A DNA stretch of 64,000 nucleotides, from positions 1 to 64,000 of the forward strand of contig JANRKN010000128.1 of NCBI GenBank assembly GCA_033763435.1, read 5' to 3'. This DNA comes from JANRKN01 sp033763435 (GTDB taxonomy: Bacteria > Planctomycetota > Phycisphaerae > Phycisphaerales > UBA1924). Below the pieces are notes generated by a model. That model worked only from the letters and a program-made list of their open reading frames with translations, had not been told where the DNA came from and did no database searches. A program made the position numbers and the translations under genes. Shown in pieces: positions 15,533-24,170 of the stretch (positions are counted from its first letter, which is position 1; the number at the start of each line of letters is the position of its first letter).

Positions 15533-16690
15533 ATGCTGACCATCGCACTCAAGATGCTCTTCAACGACAAAGCCAAGTACTTCGGCATCATTCTGGGCGT
15601 GTCGCTCGCCTCGATGGTCATCACGTGGCAGGGCTCGATTTTCATCGGCATCATGACGCGCACGGTCGCGATGGTCAACGACATGGCCGTCGCCGACCTC
15701 TGGGTGATGGACCCGAAGGTGCAGTACACCGAGGACATCAAGCCCCTGCAGGACACCGAGCTCAACCGCGTCCGCGGCGTGCCGGGCGTCGAATGGGCGA
15801 TGCCGCTCTTCAAGGGCACGGTCCGCGTGCGCTTGGCGGACGGAACGTTCCAGAACTGCAATCTGCTGGGCCTTGACGACGCGACGCTGACCGGCGGCCC
15901 GCCCTCGATGGTCGAAGGGCGCATGGAGGACCTCCGGCGCGCCGATGCCGTGGTTCTCGACTTCGTCGGCGCGCGCGACCGCCTCGCCCGGCGCAACCCG
16001 GACGGCAGCATCCAGCGCCCGGTGCAGATCGGCGATGAGCTGGAGATCAACGACCGGCGCGGGGTGATCGTGGGCTTCGGGCGCACAAGCCGCGCGTGGA
16101 ACAACCTCCCCACCATCTACACCACGTACTCGCGCGCGGTGCTGTTTGCGCCGAGCGAGCGAAAGCAGCTCACGTTTGTTCTCGCCAAGGCCGAACCGGG
16201 TCAGAACCTTCAGGATCTGTGCGACCGCATCACGCGCGAGACGGGCCTCGCGGCATATTCCGCCAGCCAGTTCCGCTGGCTCACGGTTGGGTACTTCCTC
16301 AAGTACACGGGCATCCCGATCAACTTCGGCATCGCCGTGGGCCTGGGATTCCTGATCGGCACGCTGATCACCGGCTTCATGTTCTTCTCGTTCACGATCG
16401 ACAACTTGCGCTACTTCGGCACGTTCAAGGCCATGGGCGTTTCCGACGGCACACTGCTGCGGATGGTCATGCTGCAGGCGCTGGTGATCGCGGTGATCGG
16501 CTTCGGGCTGGGCGCGGGCATGGCGATGCTGATGGGCTCGGGCGCCGCGAACACCCAGCTGGCGTTCAAGACCACCTGGCAACTTCTCTTTGTGTCCGGC
16601 GCGGCGGTGGTCATCATCTCGATGCTCGCCGCGATGCTCTCGATCTGGAAGGTCATGCGGCTGGAACCCGCTGTTGTCTTCAAGGGCTGA
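15533..16690 (+). CDS. ABC exporter permease 2 (FtsX/DevC-like)
   Basis: This 385-residue paralogue of permease 1 has the same topology: an N-terminal helix (IILGVSLASMVITWQG), a periplasmic domain from VADLWVMDP, and three C-terminal helices, with shared blocks GIAVGLGF, DNLRYFGT and EPAVVFKG. Its periplasmic domain differs in detail (AWNNLPTIYTTYSRAV), so the two subunits may form an asymmetric pair. The gene is 40 bases after permease 1 and six bases before the ATPase gene. A tandem duplication followed by divergence is the simplest origin. Confidence 0.88.
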   Translation: MLTIALKMLFNDKAKYFGIILGVSLASMVITWQGSIFIGIMTRTVAMVNDMAVADLWVMDPKVQYTEDIKPLQDTELNRVRGVPGVEWAMPLFKGTVRVRLADGTFQNCNLLGLDDATLTGGPPSMVEGRMEDLRRADAVVLDFVGARDRLARRNPDGSIQRPVQIGDELEINDRRGVIVGFGRTSRAWNNLPTIYTTYSRAVLFAPSERKQLTFVLAKAEPGQNLQDLCDRITRETGLAAYSASQFRWLTVGYFLKYTGIPINFGIAVGLGFLIGTLITGFMFFSFTIDNLRYFGTFKAMGVSDGTLLRMVMLQALVIAVIGFGLGAGMAMLMGSGAANTQLAFKTTWQLLFVSGAAVVIISMLAAMLSIWKVMRLEPAVVFKG

Positions 16691-16696
16691 ACCATC

Positions 16697-17485
16697 ATGA
16701 GCAACACTCCCGCATCCCCCACCCCGAACGCCACGCCGAGCTCCGGCTCGCTCGCGGTCCGCTGCAAAGGCCTGACCAAGACGTACGGCACGGGCCAGTC
16801 GGCCGTGCGAGCGCTGCGGGGCGTCGACCTCGACGTGCACGCGGGCGAGCTGCTCATGCTCGTGGGCCCCTCGGGCTGCGGCAAAACCACGCTCATCAGC
16901 GTGATCGCCGCGGTGCTCGAGGCCGACGGGGGCGAGTGCTCCGTCTTCGGCCAGAATCTGGCGGCGATGAAGGCCTCAGACCGCGCCCGCTTCCGAGGCG
17001 AGACGGTCGGATTTGTGTTCCAGGCGTTCAACCTGATCCCCACGCTGACGATCGCGGAGAACGTCGCGGTGCCGCTGCTGATCAATGGCGTCGACCGCGC
17101 CGTCGCGATTCAGAAGGCGCGCGACATGCTCGGGCGCGTGGGTCTGGGTGATCGCTGGAAGAACGCGCCGAGTAAGCTGTCGGGTGGTCAGCAGCAGCGC
17201 GTGGCGATCGCGCGTGCGCTGATCCACACGCCGCGGCTGATCGTCTGCGACGAACCGACCAGCGCCCTCGACCACCAGACCGGCATGAAGGTGATGGAGC
17301 TCCTGCGCGAGGTCGCGCTCGATCATGGGCGGTCGCTTGTGGTCGTGACGCACGACTCGCGCATCTTCGAGTATGCCGACCGCATCGCCGAGATGGACGA
17401 CGGGCACATCGAAGACATCATCACGGACCCGAAGGTCAAGTTCGCGGGCAGGGGGAAGCCCAGCGACGTGATTCACTCGGCCTGA
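16697..17485 (+). CDS. ABC exporter ATP-binding protein
   Basis: This 262-residue ATPase powers the exporter formed with the two preceding permeases. It has Walker A GPSGCGKTT (near residue 56), the Q-loop FVFQAFNLIPTLT typical of the LolD/MacB class, the signature LSGGQQQR, Walker B LIVCDEPTSALD and the switch His in VVVTHDSR. The QAFNLIPTLT block marks the lipoprotein/macrolide exporter type rather than importers. An N-terminal stretch of about 20 Pro/Ser/Thr-rich residues precedes the domain. It starts six bases after the permease stop. Confidence 0.93.
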   Translation: MSNTPASPTPNATPSSGSLAVRCKGLTKTYGTGQSAVRALRGVDLDVHAGELLMLVGPSGCGKTTLISVIAAVLEADGGECSVFGQNLAAMKASDRARFRGETVGFVFQAFNLIPTLTIAENVAVPLLINGVDRAVAIQKARDMLGRVGLGDRWKNAPSKLSGGQQQRVAIARALIHTPRLIVCDEPTSALDHQTGMKVMELLREVALDHGRSLVVVTHDSRIFEYADRIAEMDDGHIEDIITDPKVKFAGRGKPSDVIHSA

Positions 17486-17551
17486 GCCGCCTCGCGATTC
17501 TTTTCCTGAGCGACCGAACCCCGACTGCACGCATCTGAGAAGGAGACTTTT

Positions 17552-18643
17552 ATGTTCCGCACGTTCATCATCCCGCTTGCCGCGATCGCCGGCGTGATCT
17601 TTGCGGTGGTCACGGTTGTGAAGGGTTCGCGCCCGCCGCCGGCGACGCCGCCGGTGATCGAGCCCCCGACCTCGCCCTACGAGAACTTCATCGCGGGTGC
17701 AGGTCTGGTTGAGGCGAGCACGCAGAACATCGCGATCGGCACGCCGGTGCCGGGGATCGCGGCCAAGGTCGAGGTCACCGTCGGTCAGACGGTCAAGGCT
17801 GGGGACGTGCTGTTCCGCCTTGACGCGCGAGAGATGGAGGCTGAGCTGGCGGTGCGCACGGCGGCGGTGCACTCGGCCGAGAGCGAGCTGGCGCGGCTGA
17901 GGAGCTTCCCGCGCCCTGAGACGATCCCGCCGGCGGAGGCCAAGGTCGCGGAGGCTCGCGCGTCGCTGGAGGACGCGAAGGCCGCGCTGGAGACGATCAC
18001 GTCGGTGAACGATCCCCGCGCGGTGATCGTGGACGAGGTGAACCGCCGGAAGTTCGCGGTGCAGTCGGCCGAGGCGCGGCTCGCGCAGGCGCAGGCGGAT
18101 CTGAGCCTTCTCAAGGCCGGGTCATGGTCGAGCGAGATCGCGGTGAGCGAGGCGAAGCTGCTGCAGGCGCGGTCGCAGGCGGACCAGACGCGGACGGAGC
18201 TTGAACGCCGGATCGTCCGCGCACCGGTGGACGGGCAGGTGCTTCAGGTGAACCTGCGTGCGGGCGAATACGCGCAGGCGGGCAGTCTGGCGACGCCGCT
18301 CATGCTGATGGGCCGCGTTGATCCGCTGCACATCCGCGTCGACATCGATGAGCACGAGGCCTGGCGCGTCAAGAGCGGGGCCAAGGCGGTCGCGTTCGTC
18401 CGTGGCAACAAGGCGATCCAGGTCGAACTGCGCTACGTCCGTACTGAGCCCTACATCATCCCCAAGCGCTCGCTCACGGGCGAGTCGACCGAGCGCGTCG
18501 ACACCCGCGTGCTGCAGCTCATCTATGCGTTCGACCGCGCAGAGAAGCCGATCTTCGTCGGCCAGCAGATGGACGTGTACATTCAGTCCGACGTCGAACT
18601 GCCCACCAGCGCCCGCGAAGCCACGCCCGTGGCTCGCAACTGA
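17552..18643 (+). CDS. HlyD/DevB-type membrane fusion protein
   Basis: This 363-residue periplasmic adaptor is anchored by an N-terminal helix (about 5-25). It has a lipoyl/barrel-sandwich half-motif (AKVEVTVGQTVKAGDVLFRLD), a long alpha-helical hairpin of about 120 residues rich in Ala, Glu and Arg (about 95-225), and the second half RRIVRAPVDGQVLQVNLRAGEY, followed by a beta-barrel domain. It connects the inner membrane permeases to the outer membrane factor. An AAGGAG site lies at a good distance from the ATG. It sits between the ATPase gene and the NodT-type gene, completing the tripartite exporter. Confidence 0.92.
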   Translation: MFRTFIIPLAAIAGVIFAVVTVVKGSRPPPATPPVIEPPTSPYENFIAGAGLVEASTQNIAIGTPVPGIAAKVEVTVGQTVKAGDVLFRLDAREMEAELAVRTAAVHSAESELARLRSFPRPETIPPAEAKVAEARASLEDAKAALETITSVNDPRAVIVDEVNRRKFAVQSAEARLAQAQADLSLLKAGSWSSEIAVSEAKLLQARSQADQTRTELERRIVRAPVDGQVLQVNLRAGEYAQAGSLATPLMLMGRVDPLHIRVDIDEHEAWRVKSGAKAVAFVRGNKAIQVELRYVRTEPYIIPKRSLTGESTERVDTRVLQLIYAFDRAEKPIFVGQQMDVYIQSDVELPTSAREATPVARN

Positions 18644-18691
18644 ACCGCTCGCACACTCTCGCTCGATTCCGGCCCCCGAAAGGACCGCGCA

Positions 18692-20239
18692 ATGTCCCGC
18701 CCTCTCGTCTCACTCGTTCTGATTGCCTCCGGCACGACCCTCTCACTGCTGGGCTGCACTGTCGGCCCGGACTACGCCCAGCCGACGTTTTCCACTCCCG
18801 CCTCGTTCGCGGGGCTGGATGAAAGGCCCGCGACGGGCGAAGGCGGCTCGTTCCGCGCGGTCGCGGCGCCGGCCGACGTCGCGTCGTGGTGGTCCAAGCT
18901 CAACGACACCACGCTGAATGCGTTCGTGCAGCGCGGGCTCGAGCGCAACCTCGACGTGCTGACCGCTGCGAGCCGCGTGCGGGAGGCGCGCGCCGCGCTG
19001 GGGATCGCCGAGGCCGGCGACTTCCCGACGCTCGACGTCTCCGCCGGCTACACGCGCTCGCGCTCGAGCGGGCGGACCAACGGCGCCGAGTTCAACCCGG
19101 GATCGAGCGAAGATCAATCCCTCTGGCAGTACGGCTTCGACACCTCATGGGAGATCGACTTCTTCGGGCGCGTCCGGCGCGAGAAGGAGGCGGCGATCGC
19201 CGACCTTGCATCGAGCGAAGAGGCACGGCGCGCGATCCTTGTCACGCTTGTTTCTGACATCGCGCAGAACTACGTCCAGTTCCGTGGCTTCCAGGCCCGC
19301 ATCGACGTGGCCAACCGCAACATCAACGCCCAGCGCGAGACGCTCGAGCTGACGAGCACCCGCGCGAAGGCTGGTCTGGCCAACGAGCTCGATGTCGCCC
19401 GCGCACGGGCGCAGCTTGAAAACCGGCGGGCGATCCTGCCATCGCTCGAGTCCCAGCTCCGCGCTGCGGCGTACCGGCTCAGTGTGCTGCTTGTCGAAGA
19501 GCCCGCCAAGGTCCTCGCCGAGCTCTCCTCGCCCGCCGCCATTCCAACCGGCCCGAGCGAGATCCCCGTGGGCCTTCCCTCGGACCTGCTTAGTCGCCGA
19601 CCCGATGTGCGGCAGGCCGAGCGAGCGCTGGCCGCTGCCACGGCCCGCATCGGCGTCGCCGAGGCCGACCTCTATCCGCGCTTTTCCATCACCGGCAACT
19701 TCGGGTTCGCCGCCTCGGACTTCTCCGAAGCCTTTGACATGAAGGCTCGCTCGTGGTCGATCGGCCCGAGCGTGCGCTGGAACATCTTCGACGGTGGTCG
19801 CATCCGCAGCAACATCAAGGTACAGAACGAACGCGCCGAGCAGGCCGCGCTGGCGTATCGCAAGGCCGTGCTGGGCTCGATCGAAGAGGTCGAGAACGCT
19901 CTCTCAGCCTTCACGCAGGAGCAGTCGCGCCTGCTCGCGCTACGCGCCGCGGCGGACGCGAGCCGCAAGGCCGCGGAGCTGGCTCTCGAGCGCAACAAGG
20001 GCGGCCTCGTGGCGTTCCTCGATGTGCTCGAAGCCCAGCGCACGCTCTTTGACGCGCAGGACGCATTGACGCAGTCTGAGCAGGCCGTGGCGACAAACCT
20101 CGTACGGCTCTACAAGGCGCTCGGCGGTGGCTGGGACGCGTCGCCCGCGAGCGAGAGCGCCGGCACGTCGCCAACGGGGACCAACGGAGCGCCCGCGACG
20201 AAGGACGGCTTCAGCACGCCCATACCCACCAAAGGCTGA
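18692..20239 (+). CDS. NodT-family outer membrane efflux lipoprotein
   Basis: This 515-residue TolC-like outer membrane channel of the NodT class begins with a lipoprotein signal peptide (lipobox LLGC) followed by the family hallmark TVGPDYAQP. Two OEP repeats follow, with SWWSKLNDTTLNAFVQRGLERNLD near residues 65-90 and the LLSRRPDVRQAERALAAATARIGVAEADLYP block near 295-325. The tail (about 475-515) is disordered. A GAAAGGA site precedes the ATG. It ends the exporter operon; the next gene is convergent nine bases away, with no obvious hairpin between them. Confidence 0.94.
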   Translation: MSRPLVSLVLIASGTTLSLLGCTVGPDYAQPTFSTPASFAGLDERPATGEGGSFRAVAAPADVASWWSKLNDTTLNAFVQRGLERNLDVLTAASRVREARAALGIAEAGDFPTLDVSAGYTRSRSSGRTNGAEFNPGSSEDQSLWQYGFDTSWEIDFFGRVRREKEAAIADLASSEEARRAILVTLVSDIAQNYVQFRGFQARIDVANRNINAQRETLELTSTRAKAGLANELDVARARAQLENRRAILPSLESQLRAAAYRLSVLLVEEPAKVLAELSSPAAIPTGPSEIPVGLPSDLLSRRPDVRQAERALAAATARIGVAEADLYPRFSITGNFGFAASDFSEAFDMKARSWSIGPSVRWNIFDGGRIRSNIKVQNERAEQAALAYRKAVLGSIEEVENALSAFTQEQSRLLALRAAADASRKAAELALERNKGGLVAFLDVLEAQRTLFDAQDALTQSEQAVATNLVRLYKALGGGWDASPASESAGTSPTGTNGAPATKDGFSTPIPTKG

Positions 20240-20248
20240 GCGCCTGGC

Positions 20249-20926
20249 TCAGAACGTGAACACGAGCCGCACCGACCCGCCTACGACGCGCGAGGCGTTG
20301 AACGTACTCTGGCCCGGCCTGAGCGTGAAGACCAGCTCGGGCTGGAGGTTGATGCGGTCGTCCAGCGGCAGGCGATACCCGAGCTGTCCGCTCTTGCGCG
20401 GAAGCTCGAGGATCGACCCGACCGCCTCGGCCGTGCGCTCGCGAGCAAAGTAGATCGGCGAGCTGTTCGTTACGCGCGCCTCGCCTCGGAACCCGGGCGT
20501 CTCACGCGCGGGGACGCTGAGCTTCACGGGCTCCGCGAAGTTCAGCTGCTGCGCCGGCGCGGGACCGATCGCGAGCAGAGGCTGTCCGATCGCGACAAAG
20601 CCCGTGGGCATCACGCCGCCGATGGCAAGCCGCCCAAGCCTGAGGATCGGCGCCGGCTCCGAGGCCACGGGCGCGACGGAGAGCTCGATCCGTGCCATCC
20701 AGAGATCAGGGGCGCGCTCGAGCAGGCGAACCTCCCCGAGCCTGAACCGGCGCGGCGGCTGCTCGGCGGGCTGCACGAGTCGGGTGGACATTCCCGCCGC
20801 CGAAACCGGCGACTGAGATACGAGCAGCGCACCAAGCACCGCGGCGACCATGGCGCGCGCGATCCCACAGCCCGCCGCACGCGACGACCATCGCCCGAGT
20901 CGAGTTGGAGCGGTTGCCACCCTCAC
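20249..20926 (-). CDS. Hypothetical exported protein
   Basis: I do not recognise this protein of up to 225 residues. From the GTG at 20926 it has a basic N-region, a hydrophobic segment (MVAAVLGALLVSQ) and a likely signal cleavage after VSA near residue 43. The rest is beta-rich (LLERAPDLWMARIELSV, QLGYRLPLDDRINLQPE) and ends FTF, an aromatic end seen in outer membrane proteins, though the protein is too short for a large barrel. An ATG at 20851 would give 200 residues but lose the basic N-region. It follows the AddA-type gene by 16 bases in the same direction and may be co-transcribed. Confidence 0.6.
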   Translation of the reverse strand: MRVATAPTRLGRWSSRAAGCGIARAMVAAVLGALLVSQSPVSAAGMSTRLVQPAEQPPRRFRLGEVRLLERAPDLWMARIELSVAPVASEPAPILRLGRLAIGGVMPTGFVAIGQPLLAIGPAPAQQLNFAEPVKLSVPARETPGFRGEARVTNSSPIYFARERTAEAVGSILELPRKSGQLGYRLPLDDRINLQPELVFTLRPGQSTFNASRVVGGSVRLVFTF

Positions 20927-20942
20927 AGCGCTCGATGGTACG

Positions 20943-23900
20943 TCAGACGTCTACCGAGCGTTCACCGGGGTGGGCGCCGAGCATGAGCAGGCGAACGCCG
21001 ATCCGCTCGGGTGCGAGCCGAAGCACCCGCGAGGCCGCCCGGCGGTACGCGTCCATCTGCGACCGATAGGTCTCAATTCGTCCCTGGAGCCACTCGCGGT
21101 AGGTTGTCTGCCCGTGCCCGTCGACGGAAGTGTTCGGCGCGGGGTCGGTCTTGTAGTCGACGATCTCCGCCGCGACGACCTCGCCCCCGGCATCCCGTGC
21201 GATCACGATCCGGTCGATCTGGCCCCGGATAATCCGGCCTTGGGCATCGCGCGTCGCGAACATCCACTCGCGCCGGAGGCTGAGGCTGAGGTGGGCACCC
21301 GTCAGCCGCGCCAAGCTCGCGAGCCGCTCCGCGCACCCATGCGCGGACAGCGTTACGCGGATCTGCTCGTCGGCAATCCACTCGCGCCACCGGTCGAGAA
21401 GCTCGCGAGCTTGCCCGTCGTCCAAGCCAAGTGCGCGGACGATGTCGCGGGCCTCGCGCTCCTCGGGCTGCGCGGCATCGAGCCATTCGACGAGTTCCAT
21501 AAGCCGGTGCCCCGCAGTGCCGCGGAGCCGGGAGCCGCTTGGAAGGATCGGCTCGGGCCCGTCGCTGCGCTCGTGCGCACTGGGCGGCGAAGCGACGGCC
21601 GCACGAACGCCCGACGCCTGCGCCCACTGACTTGGAGAGACCTCGACCGGTGATGGACCGACGTCGCCTGGCGCCTCGACTTCGTCGGTCCAGATCGGGT
21701 CCGAGTCCTCGTGGCGCCAGAGTTCTGCGCCCGGCGACGCCCCTGCGTCCGGCGCGAGCGCATAGCGAAGGATCATCGCCGCGGAGCTCGCCGTGCTCTT
21801 GCCGGTCGCGCCATCGGGCGGGACGATCATCTCCAGCGCGTGACGGGCGCGCGTGAGCGCCACGTACAGCACGCACAGCTCACCGCCGATCTCCTGAGCC
21901 CGTGCCGAGTCGTACATCGCGCGCAGCGGTTCGTGCCAGTCACGAAGTTCGGCATTCCCCGGCAGCGAGACCGCACGAACGGGCCCGCGCGCCCCATCGC
22001 GCACGACCATCGGCCCTCGGAGCTTGCCGAGCCCAGCGCCCAGCTCGGGCAGGATCACCGCGTCAAACTCCAGGCCCTTGCTCTGATGGATCGTCATCAC
22101 CCGCACACGTGCCGCCGAAGGCGCTTCGACCGGCGTCTCGCGGATAAATCGAACGAGCTCGCGGGCCGAACGGGGCCCCGCGGCCTCGGCACGGTCGAGG
22201 ATCTGCGACAACTGCTCGAGCCGCCGCAGCGACGCGACGTCAGTCTCACCCGCGCACTCGCGCAGCAACCTCCCGAGAAGCCCCGCGGCGCCCTCACAGG
22301 CAAGCCCCACGCGGACGGCCTCGCTCGCACGCCGCGCTTCGCTCGGGTGCGCTGAGTATGTGCCCGAAAACACCCCGAGCGCACGCGCCCAGGGCGTGGA
22401 CGACACATGGAGCCATGCCGCGGTGTCCCCGGGCTGGTCGGCCAGATGCAGCATCGACACGAAGGCCGAGACCGCCGGTGTATCCGTGAGGGGGTTGCCG
22501 CCCTCCTGGCTGGCGTCGAGCCCGGCTGCGAGAAGATCTCGCACAAGCCACGGGATCAGCTTGCGCGTCCGGACCAGTACGGCGATGCTTGCGTGCTCCG
22601 AGCGGGCGCGGATCGCGCTCGCGCGATGGACCGCCGCGGCGACGAGGTCCGGCGCAGCCTTTGAGTTTGCAACCGACAGCACCGCCGAGCCGCGCAGCCC
22701 CTTGCGCGCGACGTGCTGAGGAAAGCGCTCGTCCCATCGCCTGCCAGCTTCGACACCCGCGCCCGCGCGCCCGTCCGAATCGAGCAGCGCCGGATTGGAT
22801 GCGACGTCGGTGAGGGCGCGATTCACGGTGTCGAGCACGACGGCCGAGGAGCGCCAGCTCTCACTGAGCGTGCGCGGCTCGCCGAGCCCGGGCAGTGTCT
22901 GCGCGAGCGTGCCAAGGATCTCGGGCGAGGCCCCGCGCCACTGATACAGGCTCTGCTTGACGTCCCCCACCACGAACACCGAGCGCGGCAGGCCGGACTT
23001 GGTCGCTTCCTGATCGGCGAGGATCTCCTCGAGCAGCGGCTTGAGCAGCGCGAACTGGTCGAGCGACGTGTCTTGAAACTCGTCGAGCAGCACGTGCTCG
23101 AGCCGCGCGTCCAGCCGGTAGTAGAGATGGTCAAGATCGCCCTCAAACGGGCGCTCAAGCAGTCTTCGGGGCAGATCGTCAAACTCCACGACTCCCCGCG
23201 CGAGCTTCTCGAACGCGACAGCGCGGTCGATCTCCCCCGCCGCCCGGCAGTATGCTCGGTTGCGCATCGCGAGCCGCGCGGTGAGCACCGCCGACGCGTG
23301 CTCTCCGAACGCCCTCAGCACCGAAAGCGCGGCCGCGGGCACGGCCTGCTTGTAGTACTCGCCCGACAATACTGCGCCAATCAGCGTGCTCTTGAGCACC
23401 GCGGGCCAATCCTGCGACCGCGCAACTTCGAGCAGCTTCGCTCGCGCCTTGACCCACCCGGCGTGGTCCTTCCCCGCCTTTGTCTGCGCCAGCGGCATTT
23501 CGAGGAGATCGCCCAGCGCCCGCTCGTACTGCGCACGGTCCATCGGCGCGTGCAGAGCCTGAATCTGACTCCATACCGCCTCGTCGCCCCGGCTCTCGCG
23601 CCACGCGGTGGTCGCATCCTGCCGAACCTTCAGCAGCGTTGGCACAATCTCGCGCCCATAGCCGCCCTCATGCAGTTCGCGGAGCAGATCAGCACGGACG
23701 GCCTCGGGCATCGCATCAAGGCAACGCAGGAGCGCGCGATCGACCAGTTCGCCGAGTTCAACCGCGTCGCCGATGCGCCAGCCGGGCGGAAGATCCAGCT
23801 CGAGCGCGTACGCCGCGACGAGGCGCGCGAAGAACGCGTCGATGGTCATGACGGCGATGCGCGGAAGCTCGTCGATCACCGCTCTGAGCAGGCGCGCCGC

Positions 23901-24170
23901 GTGGGCCCGATCGAGCGGAAGCTCGATCGCATGCGCGAGCGCATCGCAGGCCTTCTCATCGCGCGCCGCGCTTGCAAGCCGCGTGAGCACGCGCCCCAGG
24001 ATCTCTCCCGCGGCCTTGCGCGTGAACGTCGTCGCGAGAATCGCTCCGGGCGGCACGCCCATCGCCAGCAGGCGAATGAACCGCCCCGTGAGCTGAAACG
24101 TCTTGCCCGTACCCGCCGAGGCGAGGATCACCGTACTCGGCACGGGCGAGCGGCGGTCGGGCACGCTCAT
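20943..24170 (-). CDS. addA: UvrD/AddA-type helicase-nuclease
   Basis: This 1075-residue protein is the RecB-like subunit of a double-strand-break resection complex. Superfamily 1A motifs appear in order: Walker A SAGTGKTFQLTGRF (about 18), ATTFTRKAAGEI, TIDAFFARL, LDEFQDTS, VGDVKQSLYQWRGA, VMTIHQSKGLEFDAVILPEL and LYVALTRARHAL. A RecB-family nuclease ends the protein, with GQIDRIVIA, AEIVDYKTDP and QMDAYRRA, so the catalytic Asp-Asp-Lys set seems intact. It overlaps the upstream AddB-like gene by four bases, so the two subunits are translationally coupled. The AddA name is by architecture; sequence similarity to known AddA could be modest. Confidence 0.85.
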   Translation of the reverse strand: MSVPDRRSPVPSTVILASAGTGKTFQLTGRFIRLLAMGVPPGAILATTFTRKAAGEILGRVLTRLASAARDEKACDALAHAIELPLDRAHAARLLRAVIDELPRIAVMTIDAFFARLVAAYALELDLPPGWRIGDAVELGELVDRALLRCLDAMPEAVRADLLRELHEGGYGREIVPTLLKVRQDATTAWRESRGDEAVWSQIQALHAPMDRAQYERALGDLLEMPLAQTKAGKDHAGWVKARAKLLEVARSQDWPAVLKSTLIGAVLSGEYYKQAVPAAALSVLRAFGEHASAVLTARLAMRNRAYCRAAGEIDRAVAFEKLARGVVEFDDLPRRLLERPFEGDLDHLYYRLDARLEHVLLDEFQDTSLDQFALLKPLLEEILADQEATKSGLPRSVFVVGDVKQSLYQWRGASPEILGTLAQTLPGLGEPRTLSESWRSSAVVLDTVNRALTDVASNPALLDSDGRAGAGVEAGRRWDERFPQHVARKGLRGSAVLSVANSKAAPDLVAAAVHRASAIRARSEHASIAVLVRTRKLIPWLVRDLLAAGLDASQEGGNPLTDTPAVSAFVSMLHLADQPGDTAAWLHVSSTPWARALGVFSGTYSAHPSEARRASEAVRVGLACEGAAGLLGRLLRECAGETDVASLRRLEQLSQILDRAEAAGPRSARELVRFIRETPVEAPSAARVRVMTIHQSKGLEFDAVILPELGAGLGKLRGPMVVRDGARGPVRAVSLPGNAELRDWHEPLRAMYDSARAQEIGGELCVLYVALTRARHALEMIVPPDGATGKSTASSAAMILRYALAPDAGASPGAELWRHEDSDPIWTDEVEAPGDVGPSPVEVSPSQWAQASGVRAAVASPPSAHERSDGPEPILPSGSRLRGTAGHRLMELVEWLDAAQPEEREARDIVRALGLDDGQARELLDRWREWIADEQIRVTLSAHGCAERLASLARLTGAHLSLSLRREWMFATRDAQGRIIRGQIDRIVIARDAGGEVVAAEIVDYKTDPAPNTSVDGHGQTTYREWLQGRIETYRSQMDAYRRAASRVLRLAPERIGVRLLMLGAHPGERSVDV

